Shown: one piece after another, positions 17,832 through 26,386 of the stretch | How positions within the stretch are numbered: the stretch's first letter is position 1 | How the letters are laid out: every line of letters begins with the position of its first letter | Assembly: GCA_045130235.1 (NCBI GenBank) | Contig: JBGUPJ010000026.1 | Coordinates: forward strand, 15,186-79,185 | DNA length: 64,000 nucleotides | Origin: UBA1756 sp045130235 | GTDB lineage: Bacteria > Bacteroidota > Bacteroidia > Bacteroidales > WCHB1-69 | Reading direction: 5' to 3' | Position numbers and translations under genes: made by a program | The notes under the pieces: generated by a model | The model's input: the letters and a program-made list of their open reading frames with translations, nothing else | What the model was told of the DNA's origin: nothing | Database searches by the model: none

Positions 17832-17840
17832 TATATTTGC
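17806..17840 (+). promoter_or_regulatory. Putative Bacteroidota promoter for the YiiX-like gene
   Basis: TTTG at 17806-17809 and TATATTTG at 17832-17839 are separated by 22 bases, close to the -33 / -7 arrangement (TTTG, ~19-21 bases, TAnnTTTG). The ATG at 17847 follows almost immediately, so the transcript would have a very short leader or translation may start at a later ATG (17910). Confidence 0.55.
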
Positions 17841-17846
17841 CGCTGT

Positions 17847-18488
17847 ATGTGGAGAAACACGACACCTTCTTGTAGTTCAGTTTGGACAGGGACTGCGTTG
17901 ATATGCACAATGCTTTGTCTGTCACTTTCGTCCTGCTTAAAATCAAGCGATTTTGGGGATCCCGTATCGTATGATACTACAGGACTTCGCAATGGTGACT
18001 TACTGTTCCGAAACGGCCGCAGTTATGAGAGTGATATCGTTACGAGCGTCAGTTCCGGCAAATATTCGCACATTGGGATAGCCTACCATGCACCATCGGG
18101 TTGGCAGGCCATACATGCGGTACCTGGCGAAGCAGAGAAAGGTCAACCAGAATATCTCAAATGCGAACCCATTGCAGAGTTCTATCGCGCTGATCGAGCT
18201 CAATCTGGCGCAACAGCACGGGTTAAATGTACAGACCTGCTTGCCAATGCAGCAGCGGAACATGCGTTACAGATCGTGAAACGTCATGTGGTTTTCGATA
18301 ACGACTACGACCTCAACGACAGCTCACAATTATACTGCACAGAACTTGTCAGGCTCGTATACCTGTCATGCGGACTGGATTTGAGCGAAGGGCGCCGTCA
18401 CACTGCTCCCCTCATAGCCCGAAACAAGGTCGTCTTCCCAGAAGACATCTGGGTAAGTCGGCTGCTAACCCGTAAGAAAGAGTTTTAA
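17847..18488 (+). CDS. YiiX-like permuted papain-fold (NlpC/P60 superfamily) lipoprotein
   Basis: This 213-residue protein starts with a hydrophobic segment ending LSLSSC, a probable lipobox. The body fits the YiiX/YebB circularly permuted NlpC/P60 peptidase group: GDLLFRNG at the start of the domain, the histidine in SGKYSHIGIAY, and the catalytic cysteine in LYCTELVRLVY near the C-terminus. These enzymes cleave amide bonds in peptides, murein or lipids, and the substrate here is unknown. The ATG at 17847 is chosen because the upstream part of the frame overlaps the promoter box. An ATG at 17910 is possible but gives a very short signal sequence. Confidence 0.78.
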   Translation: MWRNTTPSCSSVWTGTALICTMLCLSLSSCLKSSDFGDPVSYDTTGLRNGDLLFRNGRSYESDIVTSVSSGKYSHIGIAYHAPSGWQAIHAVPGEAEKGQPEYLKCEPIAEFYRADRAQSGATARVKCTDLLANAAAEHALQIVKRHVVFDNDYDLNDSSQLYCTELVRLVYLSCGLDLSEGRRHTAPLIARNKVVFPEDIWVSRLLTRKKEF

Positions 18489-18529
18489 CAACACCTATTC
18501 ATTTATTTATTAACCAAAATTTTATCAAC

Positions 18530-18916
18530 ATGAAAAGAATCATTTTAGGAATCACAGTAATTTTAGTAGCTGTATTGGCCGTTAGCTGTACCCACAGCTC
18601 ACCCAAAAACGTGGCAAAAGCTTACATCAAGGCACTCAAGAGCCAGGATGCCAAAAAATTAGCTGACTGCTACTACTATGAAGGAAGCGATGAACAAAAA
18701 GACCAGCAGAAACAACTCGTGATCGCCCTGGCTGACAAAGTATTCAAGGGTATCGAAGCAAAACAGGGTATCGATTCTTTCAAAATCGATTCTGTGGAAG
18801 AAAAAGGCGATGACAAAGCCATTGTTCATGCTACCATCACTTACGGTAACGGCGAAACAGAAACCGACAATATTGAGACCATCAAAAAAAATGGCAAATG
18901 GTATGTCGATGAATAA
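18530..18916 (+). CDS. DUF4878-like small lipoprotein
   Basis: This 128-residue protein has a lipoprotein signal (ITVILVAVLAVSC, lipobox Cys20) and a small alpha+beta domain of the NTF2-like type: SSPKNVAKAYIKALKSQDAK at the N-terminus and a strand-rich end closing with KKNGKWYVDE. This pattern matches the DUF4878 / lumazine-binding-like lipoproteins common in Bacteroidota. Function is unknown. A strong intrinsic terminator follows 19 bases after the stop. Confidence 0.78.
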   Translation: MKRIILGITVILVAVLAVSCTHSSPKNVAKAYIKALKSQDAKKLADCYYYEGSDEQKDQQKQLVIALADKVFKGIEAKQGIDSFKIDSVEEKGDDKAIVHATITYGNGETETDNIETIKKNGKWYVDE

Positions 18917-18935
18917 ATCTAACACCTAATCCGAA

Positions 18936-18963
18936 GGGCCGGCATTTCAGCCGGCCTTTTTTT
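18936..18963 (+). terminator. Rho-independent terminator after the DUF4878 gene
   Basis: A perfect 7-bp stem GGCCGGC (18937-18943) / GCCGGCC (18950-18956) with a 6-base ATTTCA loop is followed directly by seven T residues. It separates the lipoprotein gene from the glycosyltransferase, which has its own promoter. Confidence 0.92.
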
Positions 18964-19041
18964 ATTCCATCAAGGCTACAATTTGTGCGAATTTCGAAAG
19001 AAATCTCAAAAAATCCAACTGCATTATTCTAAAAAAATGCG

Positions 19042-19050
19042 TATTTTTGC
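19042..19050 (+). promoter_or_regulatory. Putative Bacteroidota -7 box for the glycosyltransferase
   Basis: TATTTTTGC matches TAnnTTTG and lies 34 bases before the ATG at 19085, downstream of a terminator. No convincing -33 TTTG was found. Confidence 0.55.
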
Positions 19051-19084
19051 CGAATTATTGTAAAAAAGTGACACCTACTACAAC

Positions 19085-19819
19085 ATGAAGCTTTCTATCA
19101 TCATACCCGTTTACAACGAAGAGAAAACCATCCATCTGATTCTCGACAAAATATTGGCTGTCAATTTGATAGGAGATTTCACTAAAGAGTTAATTTTGGT
19201 GAATGACTGCTCAAAGGATGACTCTCGCGGGGCGATTGCCCGCTATGCGGAGGCGCATCCCGACGCTGACATCCGTTATTTTGACCAACCCGTGAACAAA
19301 GGCAAGGGTGCAGCATTGCACCGCGGTTTCGAGGAGGCCACAGGCGACTATGTGATTGTGCAAGATGCTGACTTGGAATACGATCCTGAAGAGTACAACC
19401 TCCTCCTCCACCCTATCGTAGAAGGTTTCGCCGATGTGGTTTATGGTTCGCGGTATCGTGGTGGCAAGCCCCATCGCATCTCCTTTTTCTGGCATACCAA
19501 AGGGAACAAATTCCTCACATGGCTCTCCAACGTGTTTTCCAACCTCAACCTCACCGACATGGAGACCTGCTACAAACTGTTCCGTGCCGACATCATCAAA
19601 CGTATCGCCTTCAAGGAGAACCGCTTCGGATTCGAGCCGGAGGTGACAGCCAAACTCGCCAAGATGGCCAAGCGCGAAGGCATCCGCATTTACGAAGTGG
19701 GCATTTCGTACTATGGCAGAAGCTATGCGGAAGGCAAGCATATCGGTTGGAAGGACGGGGTAAGAGCCATCCATTGCATCATCAAATACAATTGGTTCAC
19801 AAGAAAGTATTTAAAGTAA
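19085..19819 (+). CDS. Family 2 glycosyltransferase (dolichol-phosphate mannosyltransferase-like)
   Basis: This 244-residue GT-A fold protein begins MKLSIIIPVYNEEKTI, has the nucleotide-binding NDCSKDDS and the metal-binding QDADLEYDPEEY (DxD), and continues with the YGSRYRGG and FGFEPEVTAKLAK segments characteristic of the DPM1-like subgroup. It lacks C-terminal membrane helices. It is predicted to transfer a sugar from NDP-sugar or GDP-mannose to a polyprenyl phosphate at the cytoplasmic membrane, supplying glycan or protein glycosylation. The acceptor is inferred, not shown. It has its own promoter. Confidence 0.87.
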   Translation: MKLSIIIPVYNEEKTIHLILDKILAVNLIGDFTKELILVNDCSKDDSRGAIARYAEAHPDADIRYFDQPVNKGKGAALHRGFEEATGDYVIVQDADLEYDPEEYNLLLHPIVEGFADVVYGSRYRGGKPHRISFFWHTKGNKFLTWLSNVFSNLNLTDMETCYKLFRADIIKRIAFKENRFGFEPEVTAKLAKMAKREGIRIYEVGISYYGRSYAEGKHIGWKDGVRAIHCIIKYNWFTRKYLK

Positions 19820-19841
19820 ATCCCTATATACCCTTTTCAAA

Positions 19842-21047
19842 ATGAATTATAAAAATCTGTTCATCAATCTTTTAGCGACAATCGTCTTGGGAATTGGAGG
19901 AAGTATCTGTATGGCACAGCCCACGCCTGAGCCCTTCACCTCGTGGACTTTCGATGAGGCGGAGGAACCGCATTACTGGTACGGAACCTCTTTCATAGCC
20001 GGATTCGGCAACTTCAGCAATGCGGTATTATATGCCGATGGCACCCATGGCTCGTCGCAATTCGCCACTGTCACCACCTCCAATTATGCCCAGATGTTGA
20101 AAAACGACTGGACCGGAACGGTGCTGGGCGACCCCCGCGAGGAGCCCTTCGATGGCTATTGCTTGGGCATCAAGCACCCCAACTCGGCAGGACGTCGCAT
20201 TGTGCTCTCCACCCCTACCACCCTCTACTCCAAGATCTCGCTGCGCTATGCCGTCACCCGCTCCAACACCGGTTTCAAGAAGATGATCTTCGAATGGAGC
20301 ACCGATGGCAGCACCTACCATATCATCCAAGAGAAACCTTGCGAGCCCCTCGACTTTGAAGTGCAGTATCTGAACATGGAAGACCTCACCGTACTGGAGG
20401 ACCAGCCGATGATTTACCTCCGCATCACTGTGGACAGCATCCTTCCGACAGCTTACCAAGGGAATATCAAATTCGACAACCTCACTTTCATGGGAAGCAA
20501 GTGCATGGACACGCTGGTGCTGCACGACACCATCATCAGTGGGGAGAACTACTACGAGAACGGATTTTTCCTGCAAGGGGTGTATGGCGACGGCGAGTAT
20601 CTGTACCAGCGGCGCGTACGCTTTGTTGACCAGTGCGACTCGCTGTACCAGCTGTTGCTGTACGTGAACGACACCACCACTCCGCCTGAACCGCCCGTTG
20701 ACCCTGACGATCCGCCCACCGACACTTCTCACATCAGCATCCCAGAGATTGACCTGCACACCCCCATCATCTTCCCCAACCCATTCAGCAACCAACTGAC
20801 CATACGTTTTGAAAAGGCAGCTCAAATCAATGAAATCAGGGTTTACAATAGCATTGGAGAATTATATTACCGTTTCGAATTCGACAGATTAGAATTACTC
20901 GAACTACATCAGGGGGATTATGTGGTATTACACCAGATAAGAGAAGATTGGCACATTTTTACTGAGGATTGGCCATCAGGAATCTATTTCGTGCACGTTA
21001 TCTCGGACTCCGGAGGCACAAGCTGTGTGAAGAAAGTAGTGAAATAA
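19842..21047 (+). CDS. T9SS-exported protein with C-terminal sorting domain
   Basis: This 401-residue protein has a signal peptide cleaved after SICMAQ (about residue 26). Residues ~30-220 form a jelly-roll-like domain (SWTFDEAEEPHYWYG and following) reminiscent of choice-of-anchor/MAM-like domains. A Pro/Asp-rich linker (PPEPPVDPDDPPTDTS) lies near residues 285-300, and the end is a type A T9SS sorting domain: IFPNPFSNQLTIRFE, then IRVYNSIGELYYRFE, and WPSGIYFVHV before SCVKKVVK. The sorting domain predicts transport across the outer membrane by T9SS and surface attachment or release. No catalytic motif was recognised. Confidence 0.83.
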   Translation: MNYKNLFINLLATIVLGIGGSICMAQPTPEPFTSWTFDEAEEPHYWYGTSFIAGFGNFSNAVLYADGTHGSSQFATVTTSNYAQMLKNDWTGTVLGDPREEPFDGYCLGIKHPNSAGRRIVLSTPTTLYSKISLRYAVTRSNTGFKKMIFEWSTDGSTYHIIQEKPCEPLDFEVQYLNMEDLTVLEDQPMIYLRITVDSILPTAYQGNIKFDNLTFMGSKCMDTLVLHDTIISGENYYENGFFLQGVYGDGEYLYQRRVRFVDQCDSLYQLLLYVNDTTTPPEPPVDPDDPPTDTSHISIPEIDLHTPIIFPNPFSNQLTIRFEKAAQINEIRVYNSIGELYYRFEFDRLELLELHQGDYVVLHQIREDWHIFTEDWPSGIYFVHVISDSGGTSCVKKVVK

Positions 21048-21078
21048 AGTGAAGGAAGTGGCATCAGAACTATCTATA

Positions 21079-21162
21079 TGAGAATTGAGAATTGAAAATT
21101 GAAAACTGAGAATTGAAAAATGAGAATTGAAAACTGAGAATTGAGAATTGAAAGGTGAGATA
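21079..21162 (+). repeat. Heptanucleotide intergenic array 4
   Basis: Twelve consecutive 7-bp units of TGAGAAT / TGAAAAT / TGAAAAC type are in perfect register. The penultimate unit is TGAAAGG and the last is TGAGATA. The array lies between the T9SS cargo gene and a small lipoprotein gene. Confidence 0.88.
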
Positions 21163-21176
21163 ACTCGAATTCAGAT

Positions 21177-21584
21177 ATGAAAAAAAGACTTTTACTGGTT
21201 GTCGTAGTTCTGTTAAGCCTCACAAGCTGCACAAAATACAACTTCCACCGCCAGTGGCACGGAACTTATCATTACGTCTGCAAGACCAGTCATTGGTCCG
21301 GTGCTGGGCAATATTATCATGACACAACCTATTATTCTGAGGGCGAATTACTTGTATCAGGAGTCAAAGGCAGCAAGGATGTATTTATTGCATTATTGCC
21401 AGACTCCTCTCACACATGGCAATGTGCTCTCACGGCAGACATGGAACTCAATTTAGTGGACAGCGAAATAGATTACAGAGGGTTCGGGGGCTGTTTTATC
21501 AACCCTGACAGTTTATATTTTTTTTGCAGCAATTACAGTCCCGGCAGCGGGTACAACGAAGAATACAGTTGCAAGAAACAATAG
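21177..21584 (+). CDS. Small lipoprotein of unknown function
   Basis: This 135-residue protein opens with MKKRLLLVVVVLLSLTSC, a clear lipoprotein signal (Cys18). The mature part is Tyr/Ser-rich, with five cysteines in its later part that could form disulfides, and looks like a small beta-sheet domain. No family was recognised. It begins just after a heptanucleotide array and ends 62 bases before the C69 peptidase. Confidence 0.7.
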   Translation: MKKRLLLVVVVLLSLTSCTKYNFHRQWHGTYHYVCKTSHWSGAGQYYHDTTYYSEGELLVSGVKGSKDVFIALLPDSSHTWQCALTADMELNLVDSEIDYRGFGGCFINPDSLYFFCSNYSPGSGYNEEYSCKKQ

Positions 21585-21646
21585 TAGATTCATTTGCATA
21601 TCTTAGCAATTTACTTTTTTAATTTTATAACAATAATCATTTAATA

Positions 21647-23236
21647 ATGAAAAGAATAGCAACCATCATTTTGTCATTGCTCACCTGCACGCTTTATGCA
21701 CAGGTGGATTGGGAGTATGGAATCGACAACATGGAGTGCACCACCATCACGGTAGGCAAGAAGGCCTCGGCAGACGGCAGTGTGATGACCTCGCACACCG
21801 ACGACAGCGGTCGCAGCCGCACCAACATCACCGTGGAACCCGCCGCCGACCATGCGGCGGGCGAGATGGTGACGTTGTACAAGCGCAAGGCTTGTCCGTC
21901 GGGCACCGCCCCGATGCCGAGCTACTGCTACGAAGAGACCGGCAAAATACCGCAGGTGGCGCACACCTACCAGTATCTCAACACCGCCTATCCGTGCATG
22001 AACGAGCACCAGCTGGCCATCGGCGAATCGACTTTCGGAGGCCGCAGCGAGCTGAAGAGCGACGTGGGCATGATCGACTGTCCGATGCTCTGTGCCCTGA
22101 TGTTGCAGCGCTGCACCACAGCCCGCGAGGCCATCCGCACGGCTGGCGCGTTGCTGAAAGAGTATGGCTGGATTGACGGCGGCGAGTGCCTCACCATTGC
22201 CGACAAGAACGAGGTGTGGCATCTGGAGATTGTGGGGCCCGGCAAAGGCAAGATGGGAGCCGTTTGGGCGGCACAGCGCGTACCCGACGACCATGTGGGA
22301 GTGAACGCCAACGCCTCCACCATCCGCGAAATCAACTTGAAAGACAAGGACTACTTCATGGCCTCCGACAACGTGTACAGTGTGGCCGAGGAGAACGGCT
22401 GGTACGACAAGAAGAAGGAGACCTTCCGCTTCGCCTACGCGTATGCACCCGACAGTCGCCAGCACATGGCCTGCCGCCGCAGAGAGTGGCGCGTGTTTGA
22501 CCTGCTCGCTCCCTCGCTCAAGTTAGATCCCAACATGGAGAACTACCCCTTCTCGGTGAAGCCCGACTCGCTGGTGAAGCTCTCCGACATGGTGCGCGTG
22601 TTCCAGGATTACTATGAGGGCACCGAATACGACATGCGTAAAAACCTGACCGTGACCGACAAAGAGGGCAAGAGCGTAATGTCGCCGCTGGCCAATCCGT
22701 TCATGAAGAGCGACGAGCTGAAGCTGCACAAAATCAATGGTGGCTGGCACGAGCACGGCGAGCGCAACATTGCGGTATGGTTCACCGTTTACGCCACCAT
22801 CTTGCAGTGCCGTGCCGACCTGCCCGACGAGGTGGGTGCCCTCTGCTGGTTCTGTCTCGACAATGTGGCCTCCTCGGTGTATGTGCCCATCTACGCCAAC
22901 TGCAGCGACCTGCCTGACGAGTACGAGACCTGCGGCCGCGAGACCGGTTTCAGCCGCGATGCCGCCTGGTGGGGATTTAACCGTTTAGGTACCCTCGCCT
23001 GCCAGCGGTGGGGCGACATGCGAAAATACATCGACAATGCCTGGAAGCCTTTACAGAAAGAGTTCTTCGACAACCAGACGGCTACCGAACAGAAGGCGCT
23101 CCAGTTGTTGGAAACAGACCGTGCAGCAGCCATCCGCTTCCTTACGCAATACACTAACAATCAGTGCAAAACTGCATTAGACAAGGCGTGGGAGACCGGC
23201 GACCTCATATGGACGAAGTTTGACGGAGCATGGTAG
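21647..23236 (+). CDS. C69-family dipeptidase (PepD-like), secreted
   Basis: This 529-residue protein has a signal peptide (cleavage near TLYAQ, residue 19) and then the C69 N-terminal nucleophile region MECTTITVGKKASADGSV, in which Cys31 is the predicted catalytic residue after propeptide removal (Ntn-hydrolase fold). The rest matches the family, including NEHQLAIGESTFGG, LMLQRCTTAREAI and a long C-terminal region. It probably hydrolyses dipeptides in the periplasm or outside the cell. It ends 62 bases from the convergent M6 protease. Confidence 0.88.
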   Translation: MKRIATIILSLLTCTLYAQVDWEYGIDNMECTTITVGKKASADGSVMTSHTDDSGRSRTNITVEPAADHAAGEMVTLYKRKACPSGTAPMPSYCYEETGKIPQVAHTYQYLNTAYPCMNEHQLAIGESTFGGRSELKSDVGMIDCPMLCALMLQRCTTAREAIRTAGALLKEYGWIDGGECLTIADKNEVWHLEIVGPGKGKMGAVWAAQRVPDDHVGVNANASTIREINLKDKDYFMASDNVYSVAEENGWYDKKKETFRFAYAYAPDSRQHMACRRREWRVFDLLAPSLKLDPNMENYPFSVKPDSLVKLSDMVRVFQDYYEGTEYDMRKNLTVTDKEGKSVMSPLANPFMKSDELKLHKINGGWHEHGERNIAVWFTVYATILQCRADLPDEVGALCWFCLDNVASSVYVPIYANCSDLPDEYETCGRETGFSRDAAWWGFNRLGTLACQRWGDMRKYIDNAWKPLQKEFFDNQTATEQKALQLLETDRAAAIRFLTQYTNNQCKTALDKAWETGDLIWTKFDGAW

Positions 23237-23298
23237 AAAATAAAAGAAATAAGTAACGAAATGTATAAAGGATGGGGTATCGTAAATAACTAATCCCC

Positions 23299-25146
23299 TC
23301 ACTTTCTCCCCACTATCACCTTTTCCTGCAACAATCCTTCGGCGGTTTGTGCCCGCACAATGTAGGTGCCAGCTGCCCAATCCTCAACAGCGACATCCAC
23401 ACGGGTGGCATTGGGCTGCGCACGATAGACGCAACGTCCCGACAGGTCAAATACCTCCACCTGCTGCAACAGGACTGAGTTCTCCACCGTCAGCACAGAA
23501 ACGGCCGGCGAGGGATAGAGACTAAGCTGCGAGCTAAAATCGCGCACCTCATTGGGAAGCGTGTCACCCGGCTTAAGATACCAGAAGGAAAGAGAGTCAT
23601 GAATATATGTACGAATATCGTATATATTTAAAGCACTGATATACCCGTTCGACAAGAAAGGCTGAGGATCGGTAGAGTAGTTGATCTCTGTATGATGAGC
23701 ACTTTGCGAATAGTTGGCATTGTTGATCTGTCCATCACTGGTAAGAGTGCCTCCCGGACGATACACATACACCTCGTCCAGCACATCCTCACCATTCCAA
23801 CCGGCATTACCATTAAAATTGGGGTTGATACGATAGATCACGGCACCGCCATTCGGGATATACGACTCAAAGGGCCTTGAAGAACGACGAAATTCAATCA
23901 CGAAAAACTCGTCAGGATCCTCGGAATCAATGCGATAGCACACCTGCTCGGGCGAAGACCAGCTCACTGGACGGAGCGTGTAACGACCTGAATTCACTAT
24001 CGTTGGAATATCAGTAATCCAGTTCCCGTAACGATACTTCATATAAGCGCCCCAATGCTGCGGAATTGTTGCATTCTGCGCCATCAGGTCCCATCCTCCA
24101 ACCGGCGTATAGCCATTATCATCATCATAATGATAGAGATCGGGCGCACCCAGCGAGTGCGACATCTCGTGGCAGAGCGTAGAGTTGCTGAAATACCAAC
24201 TATTATCACTCAACTCAAAATTAAAATCCCAAACCCGCAAGTTTCCAATATACGCCTCTGCGCCCCACAACGACCAACGATGAGGCCAAAGCAGGTCAGC
24301 CCATCCGGCAACATCACCACTGACAATAAAACAGACGTTGTCCACAAACCCATCGTTGTTATAATCGAAATTCACACCGGAAGGGAACATATTGTTCTCA
24401 TTGGCATAGTCGATGGCCCGCACCAGCAGCTGCATCTCGCGGGTGGTGCGGTTATCATCCTCAAGGGTGTCCACGTAACCCATCGGATTCGTTTCACTCC
24501 ACGGCATATAATAATCTCGTGGATAAATATCCTCATAGGCTACAATGACATTATCGGTGCTTTGCGGCACGAGATACGAACGCACGAACAGCTGGTTATA
24601 AGTATTGACTTTGAAATAGTTATACATAGAATTGTAATAACCATTACTGGTCATGGAAGAGTCGTTGAACATACGATTCACTTCACCGTAGGTCTGCTGA
24701 AAAGGCTCGTCACCTGCGAGACGGATGAAGATGACGAGGTTGTTGAAATCGCCATGGTTGGTGTTCTCATCGCGCACACGCTCACCACGACGCGCCTCTA
24801 CTGGCTGCATCATAGCATCATAACGGCGCTGCCACTCACTTTTGGAGATACGGGCATTCGGAACGAGTCCAACTTCAGCCGGGTTGACCGTACCCGCCAC
24901 GTAAGCAGTAGGCACCACCTTCCCATCCTCTCTTTTCCCATACACAAAATAGCCTGTTGAGGGATCCTGCACAATCGTATATCCCTCTGCATCATGTAGA
25001 TAATGATAGAATTCATCGCCAGAAGCGAAACAATGCAAGGTGTCGCCATTCGGCTGCACAAGCGTCTGAGGAATATTAGTAAAATATGCGGCATGGATAG
25101 CCAAAGAAAACATGAGAAGCAAAGAGAGCAATAGGATTTTTTTCAT
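23299..25146 (-). CDS. M6-family metalloprotease with T9SS sorting domain
   Basis: This 615-residue secreted protease of the immune-inhibitor-A (M6) type has a signal peptide ending AIHA, then a propeptide-like N-terminal ~120 residues (GDEFYHYLHDAEGYTIVQD). The catalytic domain has the zinc motif HEMSH (His326, Glu327, His330), followed by SLGAPDLYHY and the Met-turn-like GGWDLMAQ. The C-terminus is a T9SS sorting domain (LYPSPAVSVLTVEN, then VEVFDLSGRCVYRA, WAAGTYIVRA, EKVIVGRK). It should be exported through T9SS as a surface or extracellular protease. It is divergent from porQ. Confidence 0.9.
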   Translation of the reverse strand: MKKILLLSLLLMFSLAIHAAYFTNIPQTLVQPNGDTLHCFASGDEFYHYLHDAEGYTIVQDPSTGYFVYGKREDGKVVPTAYVAGTVNPAEVGLVPNARISKSEWQRRYDAMMQPVEARRGERVRDENTNHGDFNNLVIFIRLAGDEPFQQTYGEVNRMFNDSSMTSNGYYNSMYNYFKVNTYNQLFVRSYLVPQSTDNVIVAYEDIYPRDYYMPWSETNPMGYVDTLEDDNRTTREMQLLVRAIDYANENNMFPSGVNFDYNNDGFVDNVCFIVSGDVAGWADLLWPHRWSLWGAEAYIGNLRVWDFNFELSDNSWYFSNSTLCHEMSHSLGAPDLYHYDDDNGYTPVGGWDLMAQNATIPQHWGAYMKYRYGNWITDIPTIVNSGRYTLRPVSWSSPEQVCYRIDSEDPDEFFVIEFRRSSRPFESYIPNGGAVIYRINPNFNGNAGWNGEDVLDEVYVYRPGGTLTSDGQINNANYSQSAHHTEINYSTDPQPFLSNGYISALNIYDIRTYIHDSLSFWYLKPGDTLPNEVRDFSSQLSLYPSPAVSVLTVENSVLLQQVEVFDLSGRCVYRAQPNATRVDVAVEDWAAGTYIVRAQTAEGLLQEKVIVGRK

Positions 25147-25210
25147 TTTTTATTGATAATAATTTATAAAATATTGATTTTGTGATAATTAAAATTTCCC
25201 AATTTCAGCT

Positions 25211-25220
25211 TGCAAAAATA
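25211..25220 (-). promoter_or_regulatory. Putative Bacteroidota -7 box for the M6 protease gene
   Basis: Read on the - strand this is TATTTTTGCA, matching TAnnTTTG, about 65 bases upstream of the protease ATG. It lies back to back with the porQ promoter box in a 140-bp divergent region. Confidence 0.5.
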
Positions 25221-25265
25221 ATAAAAAGTTGCCTTTTGGGGAGGAAGTTTTTCGTTGATTTTATG

Positions 25266-25274
25266 TAAATTTGC
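25266..25274 (+). promoter_or_regulatory. Putative Bacteroidota -7 box for porQ
   Basis: TAAATTTGC matches TAnnTTTG and ends 12 bases before the porQ ATG at 25287, implying a short leader. Confidence 0.5.
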
Positions 25275-25286
25275 ACCCAAATTTTA

Positions 25287-26381
25287 ATGATGAGAATCCG
25301 CACTTTCATACTGACCTTCCTGTTCCTATCCTCTTTCTTGATAGGAAGGGCTCAGATTGGCGGTCAGTATATATATAACTTTCTGAATCTCAACAATTCC
25401 AGCCGCGTAGCAGGTTTGGGTGGAGGTCTTATCGCAGCCTACGATGATGACCCTGCACTGATACTCAACAACCCGTCGCTCATCGGCGAGCGGCACCACA
25501 CCTCGTTGGAGGTGAATGCTGTGGACTACTTTTCCAACGCCTCATACGGCTCTGTCCTATATTCCCATACCTTCAAGAAAGTAGGCAGTTTCGCCTTCGG
25601 GATGCAGATGGTGAACTACGGAAAGTTCACCGCCACCGATGAGTGCGGCATCGAGCAGGGCTATTTCCATGCGGGTGACTACGCCGCCACCGTGGCTTGG
25701 GGCCGCCAGCTCGACTCCAGCTTCTCCATTGGCGCCGACCTCAAGCTCATCTACTCTGCCTACGAGACCTACCAGTCGTTTGGCCTCGCCGTGGATGTGG
25801 CCGGCTCATACGTCAACCACAAAAAACGGCTTGCCCTCTCCATCATGGCCCGCAACATCGGCACCCCCATCGTGAACTACGTGCCCGGACAGTTCGAGAA
25901 GCTTCCCTTCGACCTGCAAATCGCTTTTTCACAGCGGTTTAAATTCATCCCCGTACGCTACCACATCACGCTACACCACCTCTACCGCTGGAACATGGCC
26001 TACGTAGGACCTAACGACCCGCTGCTCGAATACGACGTCATCACCAAAGAGCCCCTCTACCCCAGCAAAGCCGCACAGTTTTTCGACAACTTCTTCCGGC
26101 ACATCAACTTCGCCATCGAAATTATCCCCGCGAAATTTCTCTCCTTCTATGTGGCTTACAACCATAACCGCCACCAGGAGATGAACATTCCGCAAAAAAG
26201 AACCCTCGCCGGTTTCTCCTATGGTTTTTCCATCAACATCAAATCCATCCGCTTCGGTTTCTCCCGTATGCACTACGCCACCGGCGCGGTACCCAACTTC
26301 TTCGATTTCTCCATCAACATCAATGAGATGGCGAAACTTCACCAAGAAAACAAAATGAAAAAACTGCAAAGAACCAACTAA
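25287..26381 (+). CDS. porQ: Type IX secretion system protein PorQ
   Basis: This 364-residue outer-membrane barrel has a signal peptide cleaved after GRAQ (residue ~22). The mature start IGGQYIYNFLNLNNSSRVAG, followed by GLGGGLIAAYDDDPALILNNPS, is characteristic of PorQ/PorV-type T9SS proteins, and the remaining pattern (GSFAFGMQMVNYGKF, GADLKLIYSAYE) fits PorQ. PorQ belongs to the T9SS attachment complex that joins cargo to surface glycan in Porphyromonas gingivalis. The gene is followed after 5 bases by a DegT-family aminotransferase. Confidence 0.87.
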   Translation: MMRIRTFILTFLFLSSFLIGRAQIGGQYIYNFLNLNNSSRVAGLGGGLIAAYDDDPALILNNPSLIGERHHTSLEVNAVDYFSNASYGSVLYSHTFKKVGSFAFGMQMVNYGKFTATDECGIEQGYFHAGDYAATVAWGRQLDSSFSIGADLKLIYSAYETYQSFGLAVDVAGSYVNHKKRLALSIMARNIGTPIVNYVPGQFEKLPFDLQIAFSQRFKFIPVRYHITLHHLYRWNMAYVGPNDPLLEYDVITKEPLYPSKAAQFFDNFFRHINFAIEIIPAKFLSFYVAYNHNRHQEMNIPQKRTLAGFSYGFSINIKSIRFGFSRMHYATGAVPNFFDFSININEMAKLHQENKMKKLQRTN

Positions 26382-26386
26382 CCACT

